A DNA stretch of 64,000 bases from Azomonas macrocytogenes (GTDB lineage: Bacteria; Pseudomonadota; Gammaproteobacteria; Pseudomonadales; Pseudomonadaceae), in the NCBI RefSeq assembly GCF_014191985.1, contig NZ_JACHXI010000020.1, positions 19,186 through 83,185 on the forward strand, given 5' to 3'. Below, piece by piece: positions 27,142 through 35,147 of the stretch (position 1 is its first letter; each line of letters begins with the position of its first letter). Position numbers and translations under genes: made by a program. The notes beneath the pieces are model-generated. The model was given only the letters and a program-made list of their open reading frames with translations, searched no databases and was not told where the DNA came from.

Positions 27142-28173
27142 TCAGTTATGTGCGTGCAGCACTTCATTGAGTTCGATTGCGGACTTGTGGGTTTTGCATT
27201 CGACCGCCCCGCTCAGGGAGTTGCGGCGAAACAGTAGGTCCGGCTGTCCTGCCAGTTCCCGGGCCTTGACCGCCTTGACCAGCTGATTGTGCTCGTCCAG
27301 TAGATGCACCTTGGTGCCGGCAGTGATGTACAGACCCGCTTCGACTGTGTTGCGATCCCCCAGAGGAATGCCGATTCCTGCGTTAGCGCCGATCAGGCAA
27401 CCTTCACCCACCGCGATCACGATATTGCCGCCGCCGGAAAGCGTACCCATGGTAGAGCAGCCACCGCCAAGGTCGGAGCCCTTGCCGATGAACACGCCTG
27501 CGGAGACGCGGCCTTCGATCATTCCCGGGCCTTCGGTTCCGGCATTGAAGTTGATGAAGCCTTCATGCATCACGGTTGTGCCTTCGCCGACATAGGCGCC
27601 GAGGCGAATGCGTGCCGTATCGGCAATGCGCACGCCAGCCGGCACCACGTAGTCAGTCATTTTCGGGAATTTGTCTACCGAGAATACTTCCAGCAGTTCG
27701 CCTTTCAAGCGCGCTTCCAACTGCCGTTCGGCCAGCTCGGCAAGATCCACGGCTCCCTCGTTGGTCCAGGCCACGTTGGGCAGCAAGGGGAATATTCCAC
27801 TCAGGTTCACGCCATGCGGTTTGACCAGTCGATGCGAGAGTAAATGCAGCTTTAGATAGGCTTCGGGAGTGGAGGTCGGTGCCGAATCCTCGACAAGCAG
27901 GGTCGCGACCAGTGGGCGATGGCTTTCCGCCAGGCGGGTCAGCAGTGCGCTTTGCGCGGTGTTCAGCGGCTTGAGCGCTTCTGCCAGTTGACTAGCCTGG
28001 GTATTGGTGATGGCAATGGCCTGATTGCCACCCGAATAGTTCAACAGGGAAGCGATTGCGTCGACCAGTTCACCGGCCGGATTCAACAGGGGTTGCGCAT
28101 AGAAGATTTCCAGCCAGTTTCCCTGGCGATTCTGTGTACCAACTCCAAAAGCCAGGCTGAAAAGCGTGGACAT
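27142..28173 (-). CDS. dapD: 2,3,4,5-tetrahydropyridine-2,6-dicarboxylate N-succinyltransferase
   Basis: A 343-residue DapD of the long Pseudomonas type (~344 residues). It succinylates tetrahydrodipicolinate in lysine synthesis. The first ~175 residues are an N-terminal extension typical of this type. Then a left-handed parallel beta-helix of hexapeptide repeats runs from about residue 185 (RIADTARIRLGAYVGEGTTV, GRVSAGVFIGKGSDLGGG) to the C-terminus. It ends SAIELNEVLHAHN. It acts upstream of DapC and DapE in the same pathway. Confidence 0.96.
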   Translation of the reverse strand: MSTLFSLAFGVGTQNRQGNWLEIFYAQPLLNPAGELVDAIASLLNYSGGNQAIAITNTQASQLAEALKPLNTAQSALLTRLAESHRPLVATLLVEDSAPTSTPEAYLKLHLLSHRLVKPHGVNLSGIFPLLPNVAWTNEGAVDLAELAERQLEARLKGELLEVFSVDKFPKMTDYVVPAGVRIADTARIRLGAYVGEGTTVMHEGFINFNAGTEGPGMIEGRVSAGVFIGKGSDLGGGCSTMGTLSGGGNIVIAVGEGCLIGANAGIGIPLGDRNTVEAGLYITAGTKVHLLDEHNQLVKAVKARELAGQPDLLFRRNSLSGAVECKTHKSAIELNEVLHAHN

Positions 28174-28235
28174 GCTCGTTTTTCCTCTTTACGTTCCGCC
28201 ATACCCAAACCGCTTTCTTGGCTGGTATGCCGGTA

Positions 28236-28589
28236 TCAATTAAGTGACAAGGCCGCTGCGTAGATTTCCGGCTTGAAGCCGACCAGGGTGTGCTTGCCCA
28301 GATCGAGAATCGGTCGTTTGATCATCGAAGGCTGGGTCAGCATCAAATCAATGGCTTTGTCCTGGTTGAGATCGATCTTGCAGGTCTCATCGAGTTTGCG
28401 AAAAGTTGTACCGGATCGATTGAGTATCGTCTGCCAGCCATGCTCCTCGCACCAGGCTTGCAGGTGCTGACGATCGATGCCAACGCTCTTGTAATCGTGA
28501 AAAGCATAGTGCAAGCCTTGCTGATCCAGCCACTGGCGAGCCTTTTTCATGGTATCGCAAGCCTTGATCCCGTAGATAATATAGGTCAT
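28236..28589 (-). CDS. ArsC/Spx/YffB family reductase-like protein
   Basis: A 117-residue thioredoxin-fold protein of the ArsC family, YffB/MgsR branch. MTYIIYGIKACDTMKKARQWL carries a single N-terminal Cys (Cys11), and KIDLNQDKAIDLMLTQPSMIKRPIL contains the conserved Arg-Pro. It is not a proven arsenate reductase; YffB-type proteins are proposed to be glutathione-dependent thiol reductases. It lies 62 bases upstream of dapD on the same strand, likely the first gene of that transcript. Confidence 0.9.
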   Translation of the reverse strand: MTYIIYGIKACDTMKKARQWLDQQGLHYAFHDYKSVGIDRQHLQAWCEEHGWQTILNRSGTTFRKLDETCKIDLNQDKAIDLMLTQPSMIKRPILDLGKHTLVGFKPEIYAAALSLN

Positions 28590-28983
28590 TGATTGTTAAA
28601 GGAGTCTGCCTGTTTAAGCATTCTCCTGATACTCCTGCCGGATCGGGATGCCGATTATGCCATGAGGCTGATCGATCCTGAGTTTCAGCGATCGAGTGCA
28701 TAAGATATTTTGGGGTACGCATGCAGCGACAGCTGGCGCTAAGCATAAGGATTATTACAGGTTCATTTGGCGCTGATGGTAACGCTTACCTGATGCATGA
28801 CAAATCGATAATTGCTGGAATTGCAAAAGCTGAATATAAAAGCGAGCAAGTGTGAATCACTACAAGTTCATCTGGGGCGGGATGGCAGTTGCAATAAATT
28901 TATCTGAATATTTCTAATTGTTTTTCTTACTGTTTGCTGTTGAGTATTTTTAATTTGCAATGATGGAGTCATTGTTCAATGAC
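28590..28983. other. Gene-poor interval with an imperfect direct repeat
   Basis: No convincing gene in these 394 bases between the ArsC-like gene and the end of the polysaccharide locus. Two diverged copies of a ~24-base sequence occur in direct orientation: 28757-28779 and 28862-28885, sharing GTTCAT and ending GATGG. From about 28890 the DNA turns AT-rich, as within the locus. Confidence 0.5.
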
Positions 28984-29385
28984 TTATTTCCGATCGTAGA
29001 TTTCTTTGAAAAAACCTACTGCGGAAATTTCAATAATTATGCCGAGCATACCGAATACAATATCCATCAAGGAGGCAGTTCTATGTGGCAAGAGCATTTG
29101 TATGAGTTCTATGGCCACGGTGAGCAGGGCAAGTAATGCCGCCAATTTGAGGTGATGTAGAAATTGGAATGCCATTCGCCCGGTGCATGCCAGCATGGCA
29201 AAGGCACCGAAGTGATAAAGCTTGTCTGCCTGTGGAAAGAGCAGGTCTGGTTGTGACGGTTTCAAAGCCATCACCAGAACGAAAACCAATGTAAGCCAGA
29301 AGATTCGGCAAAAAATACGAGACAGGTCTTTTGTGGATGAAAACGGTTTTGGAGAGGGTTCGATCGAGGCTTGGTTATCGGTCAT
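28984..29385 (-). CDS. VanZ-like membrane protein
   Basis: A 133-residue protein of the VanZ/teicoplanin-resistance-like fold. Residues 1-24 are polar and Ser/Pro-rich (MTDNQASIEPSPKPFSS), followed by four hydrophobic segments: IFWLTLVFVLVMALKP, LYHFGAFAMLACTG (with the conserved DKLYHFGAF motif), LAALLALLTVAIELIQMLLP, and LMDIVFGMLGIIIEISAVGFF. AIELIQ...R is the usual VanZ signature. VanZ-like proteins are common at the edges of polysaccharide loci; their role there is unknown. The start at 29385 is tentative; a further ATG at 29457 would place the start inside the hairpin upstream. Confidence 0.75.
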   Translation of the reverse strand: MTDNQASIEPSPKPFSSTKDLSRIFCRIFWLTLVFVLVMALKPSQPDLLFPQADKLYHFGAFAMLACTGRMAFQFLHHLKLAALLALLTVAIELIQMLLPHRTASLMDIVFGMLGIIIEISAVGFFKEIYDRK

Positions 29386-29435
29386 TTCGATTCGTGACTG
29401 GAATGATGCCTTGTCAGACGTTAGAAAGACTCGGT

Positions 29436-29457
29436 GTGCCAAGCTTTTGCTTGGCAC
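29436..29457. terminator. Perfect 9-bp hairpin between wza and the VanZ-like gene
   Basis: GTGCCAAGC (29436-29444), loop TTTT, GCTTGGCAC (29449-29457). Neither side has a strong U-tract, so it may be a weak terminator, an attenuator or an mRNA-end stabiliser. It follows the wza stop by 36 bases in the direction of transcription (minus). Confidence 0.5.
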
Positions 29458-29493
29458 CCTGGTAGCTTGTTTTTATTTCAAACTATCAGCTCA

Positions 29494-30612
29494 TCACTGA
29501 GAGAAGTTGTATTTTGCATTGGCGCCCGTTCCCACAAAGGTGGCAGAAGGTATCAACTGGTTGATGTAGCGGTTCCAGCGAGTAATGCTTGCCGGGCCGA
29601 TATAGACCACGTCCTGGGGTTGCAGCATGAAATGTCTGGCAAGAGCAAAGGACGCTGGCGATTTTGCATTCAGTTTGAAGACTGTCGCTTTTTCGTTTTC
29701 CATATTTCTGACGCCGCGAATCACATATACGGCTTCTGCATTTGCAGTTTCCTGGGCAAGACCACCAGCACTGCCGATAGCATCCATCAGGTTCAGGGTT
29801 GTAGCCTTGAAGGTCATGGCTTGCGGCAGTTTTATCTCGCCCAAGACATAGATCTTCTTCTGATCATTATAGGGTAGGTGAATTTGGTCGCCATGTTTCA
29901 GGTAGACCGCGTACAGCCAGGATTCAGGACGGTTGAGGCTGTCGATGTTGAGGATGTATTCGCGGCCATCGCGTCTGAGGCTGAGATTTGTAAGATCGGC
30001 CACCTCGGTCGCCACGCCGGCCTGCCCGAGTACCTGAACGATCGAGATTGGTACGCCAGTCACCGGAATTTCCCCAGCTGTCTTGAAGGCACCGGAAAGC
30101 ACTACGCGCTGGCTGCCGTAACGCAATATACCGACATCCACCTGCGGGCTATCGATGTAGCTTGCGAGACGACGGGCAATGGCTGCACGCAGTTCCTCGA
30201 CCGTCATGCCTTCTGCCTTGATCGTGCCGATATAGGGATAGAAAAGCGTCCCATCTGCGCGAACCAGACGACCATTTGCATCTATCTGTTGTTGCGGCCC
30301 GGACGGGGCAGTGAGCTCCGGATGATCCCATACCGTTATGTAAAGCAGATCATTCGGACCAATACGGTAAGCCGTCGGCTTATAGCTCAGCAGCTCTCTC
30401 TTCTGTTGATCGTTGATGGTGAATATGGTGGTCTGGTTTTTCTGAACGACTTCCGGAGTGATTTTTACAAGATTGACGCTTGCGTCATTGCCATCTTCTG
30501 CCGTTGTGTTTTCTTCGAAATCATCTGGGTCGAGGTATTGGCCAGGAGACCAGACGCAGCCTTGTAAGGCGATCATGGCTATGCCAGCAAAAGCAAATAG
30601 GGATTTTTTCAT
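29494..30612 (-). CDS. wza: Polysaccharide export outer-membrane lipoprotein (Wza family)
   Basis: A 372-residue lipoprotein. The signal ends in ALQGC (Cys19), the lipidation site. Two segments follow the polysaccharide-export (PES) and SLBB layout: YRIGPNDLLYITVWDHPELTAP, then QQQIDANGRLVRADGTLFYPYIG, and repeats such as RVVLSGAFKTAGEIPVTGVPI and KIYVLGEIKLPQAM. The C-terminal QPQDVVYIGPASITRWNRYINQLIP matches the last ring domain plus the amphipathic barrel helix of Wza. It forms the outer-membrane pore of the exporter and pairs with Wzc and Wzb upstream. Unusually it is near the end of the cluster, after a 383-base gap. Confidence 0.93.
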   Translation of the reverse strand: MKKSLFAFAGIAMIALQGCVWSPGQYLDPDDFEENTTAEDGNDASVNLVKITPEVVQKNQTTIFTINDQQKRELLSYKPTAYRIGPNDLLYITVWDHPELTAPSGPQQQIDANGRLVRADGTLFYPYIGTIKAEGMTVEELRAAIARRLASYIDSPQVDVGILRYGSQRVVLSGAFKTAGEIPVTGVPISIVQVLGQAGVATEVADLTNLSLRRDGREYILNIDSLNRPESWLYAVYLKHGDQIHLPYNDQKKIYVLGEIKLPQAMTFKATTLNLMDAIGSAGGLAQETANAEAVYVIRGVRNMENEKATVFKLNAKSPASFALARHFMLQPQDVVYIGPASITRWNRYINQLIPSATFVGTGANAKYNFSQ

Positions 30613-30995
30613 GGGTTCATCCTTGATGGACATAGTTATTAGGACAAGCCGCAAGACGATTGTAATTTCCGGTCTGAGTGCCTACGCGTTGATTGAGCCA
30701 TTTCAACTGTGGCTGAGTGCACTCTTGCAGTCCTTTGCAATATTTTTACATTTAGAACAAAAATGTTTCTCCGAAATTCACAGCAAGTGTGGCTAACCAT
30801 TTTTTGGTATTGATTGGTCGCACGAGTTGTAGTCAAGAGAAATTTCCTTTGAACCTTCGATTATTCCTACGCCTTCAGATAAACCCTTTCATATCAAAAG
30901 GATATCAAAGTGATTCGGGCAAATGGATAGACCGCTCCGATTAGCTTGAGTTCCTCTGAATTTTTCATGATTGGAAAGATTGCCAACGTTAATAA
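30613..30995 (-). promoter_or_regulatory. Gap before wza, possible own promoter
   Basis: No gene is apparent in these 383 AT-rich bases. On the minus strand a TTGACT occurs (complement of 30831-30836) with a poor TCAATA 17 bases on, which is the best -35/-10 pair I see. The gap suggests wza and the VanZ-like gene may have their own transcript. Confidence 0.25.
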
Positions 30996-31766
30996 TTAAT
31001 GGTCCGGTTTGGCTGAATTGGCAGCTTTACGGGATTTCAGATTTCTTTCCCGTAAATAGGCAGGAATTATGAACATGAAGTTATTGAGGTAGCGCTTGCC
31101 CAGGCGACGAGGTTCAAGGGTAGTGCGATAAAGCCATTCGAGGCGTGCTTCCTGCATCCATTTCGGTGCTCTTTTTACTGTGCCTGTAGCAAATGAAATA
31201 GAGGCTCCGATACCTATGCCCATACCGGTTCTTTCATGGCTTTGTACTTTACTGGCAAGTATTTCACCCTGAGGAGTTCCAACGGCATAGAACACAAGAT
31301 CCGATGGATGTTCGCGGATGAACGCCAGGCAGCGCTCGACTTCTTCCGGGTGCTTGATGAAGCCCATTGGCGGGTTGTAGTGATCCAGTTTGATATTCGG
31401 ATACATGCGAAGTAATTTGCCGCATTCGGCGCTGGTACTTCCAATCAGTACTATGCGTAGATGATCTTCATTGGCCCATTTGAGAAGATCGAGCGTCAGG
31501 TCACTGCCTGTGATCACTTCCTTGACATGTACACCCAGTGAGTTGAGCAAGGGCATGATGACACGGCTGTCACAAAGACGAAGACGTGCTCTGTCATAAG
31601 CATCACGAAACGCTTCTTCGTTTCTGACACGAGCCAGATGGTCCATGTTGGGCGTGACCAGGTATGAATAGGGCTGCTTGATCCAATCGCGAATACAAGC
31701 CAGCAGTTCCGCTTTACTGCCGGTATAGAAATCGATGCCGAATGCGGTATTGTTTTTACTTGACAC
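30996..31766 (-). CDS. WecG/TagA/CpsF family glycosyltransferase
   Basis: A 256-residue GT26-family glycosyltransferase. Family motifs: YSYLVTPNMDHLARVR near the start, RLRLCDSRVIMPLLNSLG, VITGSDLTLDLL, RIVLIGSTSAECGKLLRM and the C-terminal VKRAPKWMQEARLEWLYRTTLEPRRLGKRYL. Such enzymes (WecG, TagA) add the second sugar of a lipid-linked repeat unit, often a ManNAc-type residue. It overlaps the GT2 gene by 11 bases, so the two are cotranscribed. The donor sugar cannot be predicted. Confidence 0.9.
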   Translation of the reverse strand: MSSKNNTAFGIDFYTGSKAELLACIRDWIKQPYSYLVTPNMDHLARVRNEEAFRDAYDRARLRLCDSRVIMPLLNSLGVHVKEVITGSDLTLDLLKWANEDHLRIVLIGSTSAECGKLLRMYPNIKLDHYNPPMGFIKHPEEVERCLAFIREHPSDLVFYAVGTPQGEILASKVQSHERTGMGIGIGASISFATGTVKRAPKWMQEARLEWLYRTTLEPRRLGKRYLNNFMFIIPAYLRERNLKSRKAANSAKPDH

Positions 31767-32634
31767 TCATTGTTACTCCTTTGAAGGCTCCCTTGATTCC
31801 AGACCAGACCAGGTTGGGTTTCCTGAATTCCTGAATGGCCATGATTCCCGAAAGCAGACAAGCTGAAACAAAGGCAAATGCCGATCCATAGAAGCGTTTG
31901 TTAAAGCGTACTGCCGCCCGGTTGCGGTAGTAGTGATAGAAGGCCGAGCGGCCGCCCGAACTCATTGAGCCGTGATGGTAAATCCGGCTTTCCGGGATCA
32001 CCTGGCTGGTGATACCTAGTTTTTTAGCCTGGTATTGCCAGTCGACCTCTTCGGAATACATGAAATACTCTTCATCCATGAGGCCTACTTGATCGAGTAG
32101 CGATTTCGAGAAAGCCAGGCTGCAGCCCATGACATAGTCAGGCTTGTCCTGCAGGTTCTGTATGTTTTCCAGAGCCAATCCTTTACCGAGCAACTTCGTT
32201 TTGCCTAGCAAGGCATATACTTTGCCGCCGCCATAACATTCCAGGCGGCCAGTTTCGGCACTGAGGATTATCGATCCGACAAACTGTTTGTCGTTTTTCT
32301 CCAAGGCATCTTGAAGCGGCTTGAAAGCGTCACAGTCAACATAGGTATCGTTATTCACGATCCAGAAGTTTGTAATGTCCAGATTGTTCAAGGCCCAGCG
32401 AATGCCATAGTTATTACCGCCGGCATAACCATTATTTTCCGGATTGGCCAGTACTGTTACTTTCGATTGGCCGGTCGTTTGTTTCCATTCGTTGAACGCC
32501 TCAACGGAGCCATCCTGGGAATCGTTGTCGACAAGCACTATATGATCAACCGAAGTACAGTGTTGCAGTATACTTTCCACACATGTAACGGTTTCAGTAG
32601 CTGCCTTGTAATTGAGAATAAGGGCGACGTTCAT
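31756..32634 (-). CDS. Glycosyltransferase family 2 (rhamnosyltransferase-like)
   Basis: A 292-residue GT2 enzyme with the GT-A fold. VALILNYKAATETVTCVESIL opens the nucleotide-binding domain, VLVDNDSQDGSVEAF and NPENNGYAGGNNYGI follow, and FWIVNNDTYVD is the DXD-like metal/nucleotide site. DEEYFMYSEEVDWQYQAK is the catalytic-acceptor region typical of WbbL-like rhamnosyltransferases. The last ~60 residues contain one membrane-associated segment (SAFAFVSACLLSGIMA). It overlaps the upstream polymerase gene by 41 bases. Confidence 0.92.
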   Translation of the reverse strand: MNVALILNYKAATETVTCVESILQHCTSVDHIVLVDNDSQDGSVEAFNEWKQTTGQSKVTVLANPENNGYAGGNNYGIRWALNNLDITNFWIVNNDTYVDCDAFKPLQDALEKNDKQFVGSIILSAETGRLECYGGGKVYALLGKTKLLGKGLALENIQNLQDKPDYVMGCSLAFSKSLLDQVGLMDEEYFMYSEEVDWQYQAKKLGITSQVIPESRIYHHGSMSSGGRSAFYHYYRNRAAVRFNKRFYGSAFAFVSACLLSGIMAIQEFRKPNLVWSGIKGAFKGVTMSVK

Positions 32635-33856
32635 AAATTCCTTCCAGGGTGCGGTAGTGCATGGCTCTTAACGAGAGAATGACGAAGTAAATGGCAAAAA
32701 CTGGCTGATCGTATTCGAAAAGACCGTTGAGTGGCCAGGTAATGAAGTAGGCAAACAACGACGTATAGATAAACGTCATGTCAGAGCAAATGTTTTTGGC
32801 TATATAGTTGTAGACATATAAGCTTATCGGAACAACTAGAAATGCTAGAAATCCGAAACGAAAAGCCGTGCCGAAAAATCCTACATCAGAAAGAAAGAAC
32901 CATTCGCCGAAATAAGGAATGAAGCCATCATTCCACATCAAGGAAAGCGATCCGCTGGGCAACCAGTTGACTTGATCCAGATGATGGAATATCTGATCGA
33001 TGGTGTGCCCTCGGATATTGTCATCCATCCCCTTTTGTGCGGCCTGAGTGTAAAACTCAACATTCAGGCCTAGCAGCTTCAGCAGATCCGGGAAGAAATA
33101 GAATGGCAATGCCAGTACAACAAGTGCTACGGCCCAGACGACAGCCTTGAGGCGCAGACAGAACAGAGTAAACAGCAGGCACATGGCAAGCAGTTGGCGA
33201 ATCTGAGTACCGAATGCCAGGGTCATCAACATGACAAAGGCAACCAGCAAATAGAAATTCTTGCTGCGCTTTGATCCGTCGATGGGCGAGGTACCGGTTG
33301 ACCAGATCTGAATGCCATAGAAATAGGCCAAGGCCATCAAGTTGGGACCGATCGTAGAGCGGTCTGGCCGTTCGGACGAGAGAACCTTTTCGCGGGTATC
33401 GGCAATCAGGCCGAACTTGAAACACCAAGTGAAAAACACCGCGATCATGGCGCTGTAGACGATGGCGCGCTCGAATTCCAGAACGTTGACGCGTTTGGCC
33501 ATAAATAGCAGCGGAATGGCTCCCAGGCAGAACATTACCCGGCGTTCTTCGATGATTCCGTAGATGAGTGGCTGACCATACATGAGGTTGGAGAAGATGG
33601 CCGGCAAAATAATAAACATGAAAATCGAGAAGGCGGAATAATAGAGCAGCAGATGGAATTCACGTGAAGAGTCTTCCGATTTCGCCATAATCAGAAAGCC
33701 CGCAAACCCTATACAGATAGCAAGATAGAGCTCATTGATCATCTTGATTCCATAGGGGTTGTGAATGCTTTCCCCCAGCACGGAAAAGTGCAGGAAGAGC
33801 CCTAGAATCAAAAGGGGAAAGTAGATTTTCGAACTGTTGATAGTCATCGCGTTCAC
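32594..33856 (-). CDS. wzy: Wzy-type polysaccharide polymerase (O-antigen ligase family-like)
   Basis: A 420-residue integral membrane protein with about 11-12 hydrophobic helices and a large periplasmic loop near residues 270-320 (MDDNIRGHTIDQIFHHLDQ, WLPSGSLSLMWNDGFIPYFGE), the layout of Wzy polymerases and O-antigen ligases. It links repeat units after Wzx flips them. The reading starts at GTG 33856 (with GAGGA upstream); an ATG three codons later is possible. Sequence is poorly conserved in this family, so the name rests on topology and position between Wzx and the glycosyltransferases. Confidence 0.8.
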   Translation of the reverse strand: MNAMTINSSKIYFPLLILGLFLHFSVLGESIHNPYGIKMINELYLAICIGFAGFLIMAKSEDSSREFHLLLYYSAFSIFMFIILPAIFSNLMYGQPLIYGIIEERRVMFCLGAIPLLFMAKRVNVLEFERAIVYSAMIAVFFTWCFKFGLIADTREKVLSSERPDRSTIGPNLMALAYFYGIQIWSTGTSPIDGSKRSKNFYLLVAFVMLMTLAFGTQIRQLLAMCLLFTLFCLRLKAVVWAVALVVLALPFYFFPDLLKLLGLNVEFYTQAAQKGMDDNIRGHTIDQIFHHLDQVNWLPSGSLSLMWNDGFIPYFGEWFFLSDVGFFGTAFRFGFLAFLVVPISLYVYNYIAKNICSDMTFIYTSLFAYFITWPLNGLFEYDQPVFAIYFVILSLRAMHYRTLEGIYERRPYSQLQGSY

Positions 33857-33896
33857 TACATCCTCAAAGTAAGTCAGTCCCTGACTGAATTCCGGA

Positions 33897-35147
33897 TTAC
33901 GCGGTTTTCAACTGGCTTCTCTTGATCTTCTTGCGCCGAACCAGTAGTCCGGTGAAAGCTTTGAAGCTTTGGTAAAAACCTATCTCTTTCATGCTGCGGC
34001 TCAATTCGAATCCTTTGTAAGAAGGGATTTTCAGCATCAGTGCTTTCATCGCCAGCAGTCGGGGCAGGATGGTCGTGCGCCGGTAATACTGGAATGGCTG
34101 GATGGCAAATATGTTCTGTGCGTCGAATGATTCCACTTTGACAACAGCATCCGACTCCGCGTTGCGCAAAAGTTCCCGGCCTTTTTCAGTTCGCAGCAGA
34201 ATGAGTGAGTGCCCGTCCTGTTCCTCGAAGGAGGGATAGCCTTTTTCGTCACCTTCCCAGCCATCCGCACACACAATATCGGCAAATTCTCCGATGCCAT
34301 CCGGACAGATCTTGCAGCGAGTTTGCAGATGACGATTCAGAACCTTGCCCCAGGATTCGTTGTAGGTCATGGAGCGAGTTTCGCCGTTTTTCAGGGTGGC
34401 TTTGGTTAAGCCTGGCCAGCCGTCGCCACGATAGCGAAAGCCAATAATTTCCTGGCGAGAGACGTTCAGTTGATCGAGCACTTGGTGAGTGCCGGTAATA
34501 CTTGGCGTGCCGGCGCACATGAAAGAAATCAGATAGGGAATTCCTTGCTTGATGTGAGGATCGTGCTTCTGTAGCTGCCGAATGGCGGCTACATCGCAGG
34601 GTTTGCCGACGAACAGGTATTTTTCCGTAGAGGATTTGACCAGTCGGATGGCTTCGGCAGGTGATGCTGGAGCATAGCGCGAACCTGACGAGGCAATGAT
34701 CTGCTGTCGTGAACGGCTGATGACAGCGACGTTTTCCAGGGGATTTTGATCGCAAGCCTTGATCTGGATAACACCATCTACCAACTTGTGTTTGAGGCAA
34801 TACTCGGCCAGTGCAGAAATAACACCGCCAGATGAGCCTGCCTGGCGAATCTCCTTGTCCTGCGCGTGGCCGCGCAATACTTCGAGAATTTCACCCCAGA
34901 TAGGATGATAGTTCTTGGTTTTGTAGGGTGTGATATCAAGAGTCAGCGCAGGGCATGACCTGTTGAGAGTTTTCGTTGCTTCGGAACTGGCAATAGGCTG
35001 ATCTTGATACGCTTTGTTGAGTCGCGGACGCTTATAGCCTGCTTCATCGATCTGCATGTGGATGGCTTGTTCATTCGCGATGGCGCTGCACATCCCACAG
35101 CCACTGCAGAGGTCATTGTTCAGAACGCGATTCAATAGTGCTTTCAT
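33897..35147 (-). CDS. FrhB/FdhB-like (coenzyme F420 hydrogenase beta subunit family) iron-sulfur protein
   Basis: A 416-residue protein. The N-terminus NDLCSGCGMCSAIANEQAI has Cys14, Cys17 and Cys20 spaced as in a ferredoxin cluster, with a fourth candidate in NRSCPAL (Cys65). The FrhB_FdhB N- and C-domains follow: RQAGSSGGVISALAEYCL, VGKPCDVAAIRQLQ, ISFMCAGTPS, and TRCKICPDGIGEFADIVCADGWEG. True FrhB uses F420 and FAD; Pseudomonas-type bacteria do not make F420, so another flavin or electron donor is more likely. Paralogues are common in polysaccharide loci beside pyruvyl transferases, but I know of no proven role. It overlaps wzx by four bases. Confidence 0.88.
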   Translation of the reverse strand: MKALLNRVLNNDLCSGCGMCSAIANEQAIHMQIDEAGYKRPRLNKAYQDQPIASSEATKTLNRSCPALTLDITPYKTKNYHPIWGEILEVLRGHAQDKEIRQAGSSGGVISALAEYCLKHKLVDGVIQIKACDQNPLENVAVISRSRQQIIASSGSRYAPASPAEAIRLVKSSTEKYLFVGKPCDVAAIRQLQKHDPHIKQGIPYLISFMCAGTPSITGTHQVLDQLNVSRQEIIGFRYRGDGWPGLTKATLKNGETRSMTYNESWGKVLNRHLQTRCKICPDGIGEFADIVCADGWEGDEKGYPSFEEQDGHSLILLRTEKGRELLRNAESDAVVKVESFDAQNIFAIQPFQYYRRTTILPRLLAMKALMLKIPSYKGFELSRSMKEIGFYQSFKAFTGLLVRRKKIKRSQLKTA

